This document shows positions 35,401 to 43,245 of a stretch of DNA of 64,000 nt, piece by piece. Both the position numbers and the translations under genes were made by a program. Where the stretch lies: NCBI GenBank assembly GCA_036936625.1, contig JAUPFT010000022.1, forward strand, positions 24,632,240-24,696,239, written 5' to 3'. Numbering within the stretch: position 1 is the stretch's first letter; the number at the start of each line of letters is the position of its first letter. This stretch comes from Parnassius smintheus behrii. Its lineage: Eukaryota > Arthropoda > Insecta > Lepidoptera > Papilionidae. The notes beneath the pieces were generated by a model. The model did no database searches. It had not been told where the DNA came from and was given only the letters and a program-made list of their open reading frames with translations.

Positions 35401-38400
35401 AAACGATGCTGCCACACTCAGTCTTCAGCTTTGACAGTTGGCTCTTACGGGCAGACAGATCTCTGGCAAAGACCCTGGTTCCGCTCGATCGCTTCTTTAA
35501 TACGAGCAGTATTAAAGTTGCGTAAGTCTCGCCGCATGCATTTGGAGATCTGTCTGTTCAGTTGCCTGTATGCTGTCAAGTCTGTTGACGATTGCAGCCT
35601 CATCTCCCGTCTAACAGCCATGAGATTAAGAGTGTGATCGGAGAGTTTTTGTGTTCTACTGCGGCGGGTCTTGCAGAACTTAGTTCCGACCGCATGGACA
35701 GTTTCCACGAGCTTGTCATTCATATCGTCCACTGCATTGCAATCTTGTAGGCACTGAAAGCGGTTGTGTAACTCGAGCTGAAAGTTTTCGGGATTCTGGA
35801 TTAGAGCACGAGGGGGACGGAGCGTTGACTTCATTAGACGAGACCTCTCCAACTTAACGTTTAGGTTCAGTGTGCCTCTAACCATTCGGTGATCGCTGCC
35901 AGTTTTCACCCTTGCGATCACTGAGACATCACTGAACAGTTGGCGTCTGGTCGTCATAATGAAGTCAATCTCATTTTTTGTCGAACCGTCGGGGCTCGAC
36001 CAGGTCCACTTCCTGTGGGGCCGCTTCTGGAAGAAAGAGTTCATCATAAAGAGTCCCTCTTTCTCCATAAAGTCGGCCAGCTGCTGGCCCCTTCGGTTTC
36101 GTTGCCCTACTCCAAATTTCCCTAACTTCAGCTCACCGCTTTCTCTTGTGCCTAGTTTTGCGTTGAAGTCTCCCATCAACACCGTGTAGTGGGTTTTGGA
36201 GGAATGCATGGCTTTGGAAATATCCTCATACATTTCCTCCACCTCCTCATCGGGATGTGCCGAGGTTGGTGCGTAAACCTGTATGACCTTCAGCGAATAC
36301 CGTTTGGTGATTCTGAGTATCAGGTACGCGACCCTCGTCGACACACTCCCAATCTTTACAACGTTGTTGACGAGAGACTTGTGGACGATATATCCGACAC
36401 CTCCTTGGGACAGATGGTCGCCCTCCCGGTGATAGAACAAGTTGCCGGATTCGAGAATCACCGTGTCCTCCCCCTCTCTTCGGACCTCGGATAATCCTAT
36501 AATACTCCAGTGCAACTTGTCTATCTCTTCTTCCAGCTCCAGGATCTTCTCGTCAGTCCTCAGTGTGCGTGCGTTAAATGTTGCCAGGTCGAGTCGTCGT
36601 AGGTGGCAACCGAACCTCCACCGGAGATTCTTAGCACCCCCTGCCCCGCCGTTACCATGGTCGCCACCGTAGCCAGGAATAGCGGGGCCGCCGGGGACTG
36701 GGGGCCGTCTATTTGTGTTATTGTTCATGGGGGGTATATTGCCATAGTTGCCACGCTTGGCGAGCGGGTTGGCAACCGCAGTTTTTTTTTGTGTAATTGT
36801 TGTTATCAGGAAGATGCTGCTGCCCATCTCCTGCCTGTTTCCCTCTGTCGCCTTTTACGACACCCACGGGAAGATATGGGGTAGTGGATATTCTTAACCG
36901 CCACTACACGGCAAAATTTTAAATCAAAAATCCCAAGATTTCTACAGCAACGGGTGATGTCACCGACAAAATGGCAACAAGTTATCGAATAAAATGACAC
37001 ATATATTTTGTAATTAAATCTAATTAAGCTTTAAAAAAAATATCTTGTATTTGTATATAAAATACGAAGAAACTTTATCCCCGACATTATATATTCGTAA
37101 CACATATACATATATAAGCAGATAGCTCCTTTTAAGAATGGTTTATATAATATGATTTTATATAGTAATCCATAGTTGGAGACCATATAACATCAAAGAA
37201 AAAAAATAATCGACATCTAAATCCAGATATCAATTTGACGCGATTACAAAAAATCAACCATAGAAATCAACCCACATTGACGTTGTTTTCATTCATTACT
37301 ATCAAGAATCCAATTTAGATATTTGCCATAGGTGAATGCTGTAGCCCATAGACATCTACATCTATCCCTAATTAAGAATCAGGTCTGTGCTTCCCTACAT
37401 TCACGATACACAGGACACAGCAGCATTAAGCTGCTATTTTTCGCTGGTGTTCTGTGAGAGACAACCATAATAAAATTGCAGCGTGCCCCCACAGCGTATA
37501 AACGTACACTTTTTATAATAAAGTGGATAGTGGCTATTAGTGTGCAAACACTTATTGTACCGTATTATTATAGAGCCGGGTGATATGTATATGTAATAAG
37601 GCGGATACAAGAAAACACAACATTTTGTACATAGTAAAGTCCCGCTACAGCGTAATATTGCTGCATGATGAATGGGTCGGCTCGATCAGAGAAGGGCCAA
37701 ACTCGCAGATAATAGAAGCTTGTGAAATAACAACACAAGATTGCTCTGTTTCGTTTAGTGACTAGGAACCGGTGACCACTTTTAGCCGATACCAAGTCGA
37801 GGCATTCCATCTTACTAGAGGTGAAGACACATATTGATTTTGATTCTTTATCGCTTATGTAGGCTATTTACATCTAAAAAATTAAAATGTCGGTGACAGT
37901 TGGCCAAGGAGAATCAATAACTATACATATACCAACAAGTTGTATATTTCCACAATTGTTGACTTATTTTTTCAAATATATAAAATAAGCGTTACAAACG
38001 AGCATTCAGTCCATCTGATAGCAGGAGCATGCTGCGGCCCATAGACATCTACTTTTATCCTCAATTAAGAATCAAAATTCATCCTGAGGACTAAAATGGA
38101 ATGCCTTTTTTTTTAGAAAAAAATATTTCCGGTTCTCACACATCACAACACAGCTTCGTTAAGCTGTACTTTACGCTGAATATCTGTGAGAGCGTGGTCC
38201 TACCCTTATCAAGCTAACCCATTCGAGCTACAACCCTTATATAGCTGACATATGGCTCTACCACGTAAAGACTTAAGACTCGGGCTAAGATCTGCTTTCA
38301 TTTACGCGCGATCGTAGTTTTTTTATAAAAATAGGAGTGACAAAGAAAAATAAGTACATTCCACTCAATGGTAAATGGATACTGTGATCCATAGGCATCT

Positions 38401-39921
38401 TCATCTAATATCGATTAAGAATCAAAATGCAAATGTTTCATCATATCTGCGAACTTTCATCTATATCAAATATCTGGCCATAAAGATTTACTTTAAGAGC
38501 GTAACCAAAGCAACGACTGGAGCTCTTATAACGTATAATTGACAGTCATCTCTGCTTTCTTATTTTATTACTACCACTATTCAGTAGGATAGTGGAGAAA
38601 ATAATTATACGATAATGTAACTAGTGAGTAACGTTATATGCGAGCGAGAATGAGTTTACTGATACCAGTACCGTGAAAATGCGAGTACGGATTTCCCATG
38701 CATGGCGATAGAGGAAAACAGACCTACCTACTTGTAGAAAACCTCCTAAAGTATAAGAAAAAATCATCAGTATGTATTTCAATTTTCATGCTGAAGCTAT
38801 GTTAAAGTGAGAGCACGAATGGGTCAGCTTGACTGAGGAAGGACCACACACTCAAAATACCAGCGTAAATAGCAGCTTGATGCCGCTGTCTTTTGTATAG
38901 TAAATGAAGAGAACTGTGGACTCTTTTTTTGGTAACGTGGAATTCCAGATTATTCCTCATGGATGGTAACGCATGCATTTTGATTCTTATCAATTTCCAT
39001 TTCAAAAAAAATTACTTGTAAAAGAGCATGGGGCCACATAGTCACGGTGATAGCACTCTTTTTGCTAGAAGGTTTTTGCTGTATTTCTAAAGCTTTTTTG
39101 CTGTATTTCGAGCGAATCGACAATGGCCAGCTATGCTACTCACACAGGCTGTTGTTTAATTTTACCATTTGTTTATTTTTTTATTCTTTAATCAGGTAAA
39201 CCGTTTAGTTAGTTTAGTCGTGGTATAAGAATATCCACTAGGTACTCCATATCGTCCCGTGCGTAGTAAGAAGCGACAGAAGAAAACTAAAACTGGAGGT
39301 GGTTAGCAGCATCTTCCTGATAACAACTCTTTAATCCACCAGCCAGGCGTGGCAACTGTGGCAAAATTATGAAATATGAAGCAATCTATAATGGAAGCCT
39401 ATCTTAAACAATTGACCCTTATTGGCTATTATGAATGATTAATGAAAATTAGGTTAAAAAAAACATTGCATGCCTATTATTTCGGGAATGGGTATAATTT
39501 GTATTAAATTAAGATGGAAAAATCGTACAGAGTATGCTTAGAAATTGAGAGCTGACTTGAAGTATGCATAGCCATTTAGCTACTTTTACATTTTAGCTTT
39601 CTTATCATTTAATATAAGACTCTTCATATAAGTAGAGTCTTAAATGGAAACTGTTTTATTAAATAATGAATAAAATTACTAGTAATATTATTAATAGTAT
39701 TACTAGTAATAGTACTAGAATTAATTAACAGCCTTGATTAAATGGCTCAATCATTTATAAACAACAAAACTACCTGCAGCACTCTATCAGACATCAAACA
39801 CAGTTGTTTTTGGCGTTCTACGAGATACTCCAGCCTGTGACAGCTCTCTTTCTGAAGCGTCGTGAAGGTCTCAAGTGACGTGTTACCCGCTTGGCTCGGT
39901 ACTCTTGGCACCGCCAAATTC
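16868..39921 (-). CDS. WntA: Wnt ligand, probably WntA, seven exons found, first exon missing
   Basis: Secreted lipid-modified glycoprotein that signals through Frizzled receptors. The minus-strand exons, 5' to 3', are 39921-39774, 27970-27850, 24146-23989, 23163-23056, 20561-20415, 19109-18982 and 17069-16868. All junctions are GT-AG and all phases agree, giving 336 residues to the stop. Conserved blocks in order are VEECQHQFRHSRWNCS, SRESAFVHALSSAALAHAVA, WQWGGCSEDIRYG, LMNLHNNEAGRR, CKCHGMSGSC (its first serine is the palmitoleoylation site), LVYLEESPDYCEPN and GTRGRTCNRTS. A cysteine-rich tail ends in HHVCN. The first exon found enters in phase 2, so at least one upstream exon with the signal peptide is missing; I found no candidate in 40-64 kb. 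The WntA assignment is by elimination among lepidopteran Wnts (1, 5, 6, 7, 9, 10, 11, A) and is less certain than the family. The introns are full of transposons. Confidence 0.9.
17130..18550. other. Wnt intron, no recognised repeat
   Basis: AT-rich intron between the last two Wnt exons. TAAATGAGGGCATTGTTAGT near 17486 and its rough inverse GATGCCCTCATTACTGAC near 17980 could be ends of an old inverted-repeat element, but the match is short and no target duplication is clear. Confidence 0.3.
18560..18850 (-). repeat. SINE-C copy
   Basis: tRNA-like head on the minus strand (GGTGCCGGCGGGAATCGAAC read on the plus strand near 18784). The body contains TCCTTCACCGTTTAGCACG and GGGCACAGGCCTATTG. 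It is diverged and lies in a Wnt intron. Confidence 0.7.
18982..19109 (-). CDS. WntA: Wnt exon with LVYLEESPDYCEPN
   Basis: Begins after TTTCTAG with VVDRKRGKNIRKLRPIHAD, then KKPNKTDLVYLEESPDYC. NKT is a potential N-glycosylation site. The donor GA|GTAAGT leaves phase 2. Confidence 0.92.
19300..19645 (-). repeat. SINE-A copy
   Basis: Near full length with a clear tail (TTTTTTATAGGC, ACAAACGGGCACAC) and a head ending in GCAGCGTGGCTTTACCACAT. A 20-odd-bp insertion near 19490 separates the middle and head. It lies in a Wnt intron. Confidence 0.8.
20010..20330 (-). repeat. SINE-A copy
   Basis: Full-length order from tail (TTTTTTTTAATATAGAATAAG) to head (GCAACGTGGCTCTACCACGT). It ends about 85 bp from the Wnt signature exon. 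Confidence 0.85.
20415..20561 (-). CDS. WntA: Wnt signature exon CKCHGMSGSC
   Basis: Has 49 codons in phase 0/0: AVRSRMQRV, CKCHGMSGSCSVRVCWRRL, GDALTTRYEGASHVK. The CHG-x-SGSC loop carries the acylated serine. A Dong-like insertion lies 38 bp upstream of the acceptor, and its TAA run begins 21 bp from the exon (see findings). Confidence 0.95.
20600..20851 (+). mobile_element. Dong/R4-like element, short 3' copy between TAA repeats
   Basis: Starts after a TAA run (20583-20599) with the last coding stretch (TCAAATGCAGAAGGCGGTGC) and the same 3' UTR as 1975-3331. It ends at a second TAA run (20851-20862). The 5' truncation point differs from the first copy, so this is an independent insertion. 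Confidence 0.75.
20942..21625 (+). mobile_element. TTAA-650 element
   Basis: Flanked by TTAA at 20938-20941 and 21626-21629, with ends GGGGATATAGTAAG and TATATTTCCCC. The site without the insertion survives at about 3420-3432 in the paralogous repeat (AACATACTTAAGTAACATAG), which confirms the boundaries. Confidence 0.85.
21664..21922. mobile_element. hAT-type MITE with an 8-bp target duplication
   Basis: Termini TAGGGTTCCCAACCCTC and (opposite strand) TAGGGTTACCAACTCTC. The duplicate CCTGTGAC is at 21656-21663 and 21923-21930. The paralogous repeat at about 3448-3463 (TGGCCTGTGACTCAGC) shows the empty site. A 12-base poly-C run lies inside near 21856. Confidence 0.8.
22000..23000. other. Wnt intron, small inverted motifs only
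   Basis: CGACAGGTGGCGC near 22023 and GCGCCACCTATCGGG near 22087 form an imperfect inverted pair, with a third similar block (ACGCCACCTGTCGAATCC) near 22193. They suggest an old palindromic repeat. I recognise nothing else. Confidence 0.3.
23056..23163 (-). CDS. WntA: Wnt exon with DIRYGEVFSRDFVD and NNEAGRR
   Basis: Exactly 36 codons in phase 0/0 between acceptor ATTTTAG and donor AGG|GTAATT. It carries the LMNLHNNEAGRR block found in most Wnts. Confidence 0.92.
23334..23401. repeat. TA dinucleotide microsatellite
   Basis: An uninterrupted TA run of about 68 bp in a Wnt intron, just beyond the DIRYG exon. Confidence 0.95.
23585..23900 (-). repeat. SINE-B copy
   Basis: Minus-strand order: ACTCCAGACCGAACTTCG at the tail, GTCCGATGGGACTGC, CGAGGCACGGCAACG, then the tRNA-like head (GGATTCGGACCCGGGACC). 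It is diverged from the copy at 48534-48915. Confidence 0.75.
23989..24146 (-). CDS. WntA: Wnt exon with SRESAFVHA and WQWGGCSE
   Basis: After acceptor TGTTTCAG two bases complete a Lys codon. Then come SRESAFVHALSSAALAHAVA, RACSRGELNECSCD and HWQWGGCSE. The donor is GAG|GTATGA, phase 0. Confidence 0.92.
24186..24430. mobile_element. Inverted-repeat MITE with a 9-bp target duplication and internal hairpin
   Basis: Terminal inverted repeats ATAGAATACTATAATACA at both ends. TTTTACAAC occurs at 24177-24185 and 24431-24439. Inside, ACATTAATCAAAAGT (24291-24305) and its exact inverse (24312-24326) form a 15-bp stem with a 6-base loop. The 9-bp duplication would fit a Mutator-like element, but no transposase is present. 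The element begins 40 bp upstream of a Wnt exon. Confidence 0.65.
24472..24705 (-). mobile_element. 3' fragment of an RTE element
   Basis: CATCATCATTACAGTCCTTC, then TGAATATAGGCCTCCAC, AGCCACCTGCATCCATCGAC and CGAGGCTGGCAC match the 3' end of the RTE at 33749-36916. There is a deletion where the GGTCGTCACTCC block should be. Confidence 0.8.
24720..27840. other. Wnt intron, mostly unannotated
   Basis: AT-rich sequence with a TA run near 25528-25552. A plus-strand RTE 3' fragment is at about 25630-25700 (GGATGCAAGTGGATCATCCC, GGGGGAGGCCTATGTG, GAGCTGTAATGTTGATGA). I saw no other gene or repeat. Confidence 0.4.
27850..27970 (-). CDS. WntA: Wnt exon with QFRHSRWNCS
   Basis: After acceptor ACTTCCAG it reads VLQTGASQAVEECQHQFR, then HSRWNCSTVANSTDIFGG. 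NCS and NST are potential N-glycosylation sites. It ends in phase 1 at TTTA|GTAAGT. Confidence 0.9.
28644..28785 (+). pseudogene. N-terminal fragment of a pogo-type transposase
   Basis: Starts at an ATG with MSKRKIKVLSLSDKLKIVN, then AFESGKLRNEIQRQFNLPHY. This is the CENP-B/pogo N-terminal helix-turn-helix pattern (LSLxDKLKIVxxxExGK). The frame runs on into LINE sequence, so the 201-codon ORF seen here is a chimera and not a gene. Confidence 0.65.
28826..31372 (+). mobile_element. Jockey-type LINE, 5'-truncated, decayed
   Basis: In order on the plus strand: an endonuclease C-terminus (HAPDVLDFALLQG, LDDLVSDHRPVSF), a linker (AKKAAFRRAAKYPTPEYRR), and RT blocks (LKPKKAPGADGISNQALK, TTWKEATVIGIPKPGKP, AVFFDIAKAFDRVWH, FADDTAIYCKG). 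The C-terminus at 30641-31072 has NKRTLYKVCIRPVMSYEGP. Frameshifts near 29105 and 30230 and several stops break it. The 3' UTR ends in GCTTCGGGCGCAAAAAAAAA. No target duplication was found, so the 5' boundary is approximate. Confidence 0.85.
31483..32129 (+). mobile_element. TTAA-650 element
   Basis: Flanked by TTAA at 31479-31482 and 32130-32133, with ends AAGGATAGAGTAAGTCAG and TTATATTTCCCC. It is nearly identical to the copy at 32579-33226. It lies in the few bases between the end of the pogo-like element and the start of mariner. It has no coding frame. Confidence 0.85.
32579..33226 (+). mobile_element. TTAA-650 element inserted in mariner
   Basis: 648 bp flanked by TTAA (32575-32578 and 33227-33230). 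Removing it with one TTAA restores GTCTTAACGCATTTG, which reads VLTHL, the expected mariner transposase sequence. The ends GAGGATAGAGTAAGTCA and (opposite strand) GGGGAAATATAATGTCA form an imperfect inverted repeat. Confidence 0.9.
33764..35383 (-). pseudogene. RTE reverse transcriptase part, cut off from its endonuclease by a frameshift
   Basis: 539 codons. RT motifs in order are LKNGRAPGEDGITAELLK, AVVLFFKKGD, NYRPISLLSRVYVLFSRVI, LAYVDYEKAFESVE (first catalytic Asp present), RQGDVISPKLFTAALE and LRFADDIVLMAE. A thumb with YGSETWSFTAGRM and WQWAGHIARR and an RPPTRWSDDL tail follow. The frame is otherwise intact. The AFESVE spelling differs from AFDSVE in the second copy. Confidence 0.9.
35445..36827 (-). 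pseudogene. RTE endonuclease part (AP-endonuclease-like), frameshifted at its end
   Basis: 460 codons: a Gly/Pro-rich leader (PGGPAIPGYGGDHGNGGAGG), then an exonuclease-endonuclease-phosphatase domain. Motifs are LATFNARTLR, IGLSEVRREGEDT, VYAPTSAHPDEEVEEMY, GDFNAKLGTRESGE, NEIDFIMTTRR and SDHRMVRGTL. Relative to the copy at 50819-53400, 9 bases after AACCAGGG are replaced by 1. That net 8-base loss shifts the frame and separates this domain from the reverse transcriptase. Confidence 0.88.
37326..37500 (-). repeat. SINE-A copy, internally deleted
   Basis: Has GCCCATAGACATCTACATC, GCAGCATTAAGCTGC and TTCTGTGAGAGACAACC. The TCACC and GGAATGCCTCG blocks are missing. Confidence 0.65.
37655..37860 (+). 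repeat. SINE-A copy, both ends trimmed
   Basis: Contains ATGAATGGGTCGGCTCGATC, GAGAAGGGCCAAACTC, GTCGAGGCATTCCATCTTAC and TTGATTTTGATTCTTTATCG on the plus strand. Confidence 0.65.
37985..38275 (-). repeat. SINE-A copy
   Basis: Order from ACAAACGAGCATTCAGTCC through GGACTAAAATGGAATGCC to GAGCGTGGTCCTACCC and ATGGCTCTACCACGT on the minus strand. Confidence 0.75.
38325..38470 (-). repeat. SINE-A fragment, tail half
   Basis: TTTTTTTATAAAAATAGGAG, CACTCAATGGTAAATGGA and ATCGATTAAGAATCAAAATG. The 5' half is not recognisable. Confidence 0.5.
38805..39000 (+). repeat. SINE-A copy, tail lost
   Basis: GCACGAATGGGTCAGCTTGA, CCAGCGTAAATAGCAGC, CCTCATGGATGGTAACG and GCATTTTGATTCTTATC on the plus strand. 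Confidence 0.65.
39219..39420 (+). mobile_element. Short RTE-derived element
   Basis: RTE 5'-end blocks TATCCACTAGGTACTCC, GCAGCATCTTCCTGATAACA and GGCGTGGCAACTGTGGC are followed directly by GAAGCAATCTATAATGG and GCCTATC, the 3'-joined form of the family. Confidence 0.5.
39774..39921 (-). CDS. WntA: Wnt exon (first one found)
   Basis: After acceptor TTCTTCCAG and one base that completes a split codon, it reads NLAVPRVPSQAGNTSLETF and then CHRLEYLVERQKQLCLMS. The C...LVERQKQLC spacing is the usual N-terminal Wnt pattern. It ends in phase 0 at CAG|GTAGTT. Confidence 0.8.
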
Positions 39922-40619
39922 CTGGAAGAAAAACACAAAAATAAAGTTTATTAAATGTTTTCATCAAATCTTCATGTAAAATGTATCTTATCTCTAAAAT
40001 ATATGAATACGTTAAATACACAACAATATTAAAATAAATGGTAACAATACATCCCTTTGCTGCGCAAACAGCTTTAATTTCTTAGAGCGTTACGCTACAA
40101 ATATCCGTAGCTCTGCGGTGTTATCTAAGATGGCTTTCTACTATTATAAACAGTACTAGAAAACTACAAAAATGTATCTGGAAGATGACTATGACGACGA
40201 TGAGATATGACTATACACGCTTTTTTGTACCATTCGTTGTAGGTAAGGACTATCATTAAATTTCTACAGGAACTGTATTCATAACTGATCGTTGCCGCTA
40301 GAGACATAAGGGATAGTTCTTTGCCAAAAAAGTAAACATAGCCTATTATATAATATGTTTTTCAAAAAAATGCAGCCAGTGTTATGGGCATTATACCACA
40401 GGTAGTATTTGATAATAGGAGTTTGTAGTATAATAATATATACATATCAAAAAATAATTCTTAAAATCGATTTATAGCTCTCTGAGCAACTGCTGAGCAT
40501 ACGTAAAAACATACGTGTTGCGCATAAACGTGTTCGTCTTGTTTTGTTTTCAGTTAAATATTACATGAACTGTCGTTTTCAACTTGACTAACGCCGTTGT
40601 TGTAATGCGTATAAGATTT

Positions 40620-40920
40620 GTTTTTTTTTTTGTATAAGGGTAACAAACGAGCACACAGTCCACTTAATGGTAACTGGATGTTGTGAACCATAAACATCTT
40701 TGTCTGTCCTTGGTTAAGAAACAAAATGCAGAAAACTAAGATGGAATGCCTCGTTTCCGGTAAAAAGGTTCTCCAGTTCTCTATAATCACCATACAAAAC
40801 ACAGCAGGTATTAAGCTGCTATTTTATGCTGGTATTGTGTGAGAGCGTGGTCTTACACGGTCGAGCCAATCCATTCGTGCTATAACCATAATATAGCTGT
40901 AGCGTTACTCTACCACGTTT
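40620..40920 (-). repeat. SINE-A copy
   Basis: Poly-A tail (T-run at 40620), ACAAACGAGCACACAGTCC, AAACTAAGATGGAATGCC, GAGCGTGGTCTTACACGG and TACTCTACCACGT. A block near the middle is deleted. Confidence 0.75.
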
Positions 40921-41659
40921 GGAAGAGGGCCTAGTATTATGATGATGGAATATTTTTGATTTCTCTGACTTGGAGATTTCCTTTACATTGTTTTTCTTCC
41001 TCACTGCAAAGATAATAGAGCAATTAAAATTGGAATTAACAAGAGAATTTTGACGGTAACTTGAACACCAGCGGATTGTTCCTCCTGATATGGTTTGAAG
41101 TGTATTCTGATAAATACATGTGATTATTCATATTGGAAAGGACGAAACAAAAGTTCCCATGTTGATATAAACTTCAAGTTATTTTTTTAAATAAGTATAG
41201 TTATATTAATAAAAACATGTATAGTGTTTTAGTGTTACGAATTTAATCAACTTTTAGCAACATTTAAGTAATCACAATAAAACTAATTCCCTACTTATTT
41301 CGAATATTGAACGCTGTAACTCCTGTATGTAACGGAAGGTAATTGATCTTAGTATAATTTTCGTCGTAAAATACATCGAACTGACTACACTGGCTGGCGT
41401 ATGAATACGTTGGGGTTATAAGAATGCAAACAGCAGGTAACTACGCGGTTCCTGGCAAACATTGTAGAGAAAGGATGATTGCTAGAGTGAAATAAACATT
41501 GCTAATTTGCTTGTTTAGCAATACCTCCTCGACTTGAGAACTTGGGAACAAGCTCCGAGCAATAAATAACAATGTTAAACATCATCCTCTGACAAATGAA
41601 ATGAAAGGCCAACTTAGGCACAAGCGCACTCCTACAAAACAATACAAGCCGCTAAAGTA

Positions 41660-42030
41660 ATTAAAGCTGAAGACATCCGCTCCTCGCGAGCTCCGGCACT
41701 CAAATCAAATACGCCACTCGTCGGGAACAAAACGCGCTATTACCTACCCGCTTTTGTTATTTTTCAAAAACTGCTCTCTATTCAAACCGGCCAATGCGGA
41801 GCAGGCGAAACAGAGTACGTTGATTGGCCGACGACCTCTGTTGAGTGCAAGTGGAAATAAAAAGTGCTTGGGTAAATGAGGCATGTCGTCCTTTTCTTCC
41901 GCGCCACAATTGCGTTGTCGCATTTCGCTCGGTTTTTCGTTTTAATTGCAAGCATGAGAGGATGTGTAAAGGGTTGTGAGACCTTGAGTGGTGCACGTGT
42001 AGGAAGGAGGCTGCGGGGAAGCGCATTCAA
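41660..42030. promoter_or_regulatory. GC-rich unique island with CCAAT-like boxes
   Basis: About 370 bp of distinctly higher GC than the surroundings. GGCCAATGCGG is near 41789, and GATTGGCCG (inverted CCAAT) near 41821. Also present are GCTCCTCGCGAGCTCCGG, GTCGCATTTCGCTCGG and CACGTG-like GCACGTGTAGG. It matches none of the repeat families here. It lies upstream of the first detected Wnt exon on that gene's strand, so it could be regulatory or near a promoter. Its ORFs do not look protein-coding. Confidence 0.3.
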
Positions 42031-42353
42031 CTTGTTTAAATGGGGGGAAGGGTCTCTTGTTTATGTCATCCATGTTGTCAGATGGGGGTTACAGCGTAAT
42101 ATTCTTACGGAGCACGTCTGACAAATGCTTTGGTAGGGATTAATGAGAGTTCGTCATGTGGGTCACATTAAATTGCATTTGAGCTTTTGACTTATATTTT
42201 TATTTAAAAAGATATTTGTTAAATTTTTAATAATAATATTTATATTATCATTAAGAATATTAATATTACTTGGTATTAAAAACCACCCATACATTTAAAT
42301 ATGGTTGATTTTTTGCCGTTTGGAAAAATAAGGTGTAAGTAACAAGTGAATGG

Positions 42354-42614
42354 AATAGAGCCTATGGCACTGATGTTTAACAATATTTTATTTTTATTTT
42401 ACATTAACATATTATGAAATTGATCTATCAATAAATGCTATTAATTTGAAATAAACTTTAGGTACTAAAAATAACAACAAATTTGAACTAAATAAATAAA
42501 TCATTTAAAAACTATCGAAATTAAATTAATAGTAGTATTTATTGATAGATCAATTTCATAATATGTTAATGTAAAATAACAATAAAAATTTAAATATCAG
42601 TGCCATAGGCTATT
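42354..42614. repeat. Long imperfect inverted repeat (fold-back element)
   Basis: The left arm 42354-42447 and right arm 42523-42614 are near-inverses. Anchors are GCCTATGGCACTGAT and ATCAGTGCCATAGGC at the outer ends, and ATGAAATTGATCTATCAAT and ATTGATAGATCAATTTCAT inside. The spacer is about 75 bp. No clear target duplication was seen. Confidence 0.8.
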
Positions 42615-42644
42615 ATTACGTTCCCCTGCTATTACACCCACCAC

Positions 42645-42646
<2 letters not shown>

Positions 42647-42727
<81 letters not shown>
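42647..42727. repeat. TA dinucleotide microsatellite
   Basis: About 80 bp of uninterrupted TA repeat, 33 bp beyond the fold-back element. Confidence 0.95.
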
Positions 42728-42731
<4 letters not shown>

Positions 42732-43017
42732 ATAATATAATATAATAATGATACTTCTAAATTTATTATCTGTTTAGTGTTCTTTTAAACCCTTTGGTTG
42801 ACATCATCATCACCAGCGTCTAAGAATTTACACCAGGATATTGTTAGAAGACATAACTGTATCTACTACCGACGCTTACAGTTCCGGATCTCGTATCTAT
42901 ATTAGTCGAACAATTATTGACACAATTAATATCTACACTTATCGTATTCTTTCAGATTTTTTATAAATTGACTTTCATTAAGGTAATAAATTATCATACA
43001 TTGCCACCACACTTTAC

Positions 43018-43245
43018 CTTGTAGTGGCAATTAAATAATCCACTGCCCCATATCATCCCGTGACGTAAGAGGCGACAGAGAGAAACAAATAAAGTGAGGG
43101 TCAGCAGTGTCTTCCTGAAAACGTCTAAAAATAAAATACCGCGGTTGCCAACCCGCTTCCCAAGTTTGGCAACTATGGCAAATATCTCTCCCATGAGGCA
43201 ATATATGGGAGAGGCCGATGTTCAGGAGACTTTGTAATGCTAACG
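43018..43245 (+). mobile_element. Short RTE-derived element
   Basis: TTGTAGTGGCAATTAAATAA, CCACTGCCCCATATCATCC, GGCGACAGAGAGAAAC and GGTTGCCAACCCGCTTCCC match the RTE 5' region. Within 40 bp it passes to GAGAGGCCGATGTTCAGGAG and CTTTGTAATG, the RTE 3' end. Confidence 0.6.

Larger units (their letters stand above)
33749..36916 (-). mobile_element. RTE-type retrotransposon, near full length
   Basis: About 3.17 kb with target duplicates TTTTAAATCAA at 33738-33748 and 36917-36927. The minus-strand 5' end is GTAGTGGCGGTTAAG. The 3' end is a GATGAT repeat directly after the stop codon, a usual RTE ending. It carries an endonuclease ORF and a reverse transcriptase ORF, originally one frame (compare 50819-53400). 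It lies inside mariner, in a Wnt intron. Confidence 0.9.
32139..37087 (+). mobile_element. mariner transposon split by two later insertions
   Basis: Left terminal repeat GGTCGGGGAAAAAGTTTTTT after TA (32137-32138). The inverse end TTCGTATTTT...GTCGGGGATAAAG is at about 37060-37085. The body is in three pieces: 32139-32578, 33231-33748 and about 36928-37087. A TTAA-650 element and an RTE lie between them. The transposase reads YYKKGKMRLKPRKNYD and EELRIDPKSVL, then THLKKSGYTKC after the first insertion. Then come DEKWITYDKNVRKRSWSKG, a DNARPH-like stretch (frame-shifted) and SLDLALTDFYLF. After the RTE it ends with NLKSQDFYSNG. Stops and frameshifts make it inactive. Confidence 0.85.

Noticed and set aside
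41782..42030. Wnt signal-peptide exon on the minus strand in the GC-rich island
   Set aside because: The ORFs there lack a hydrophobic signal core and a phase-matching donor.
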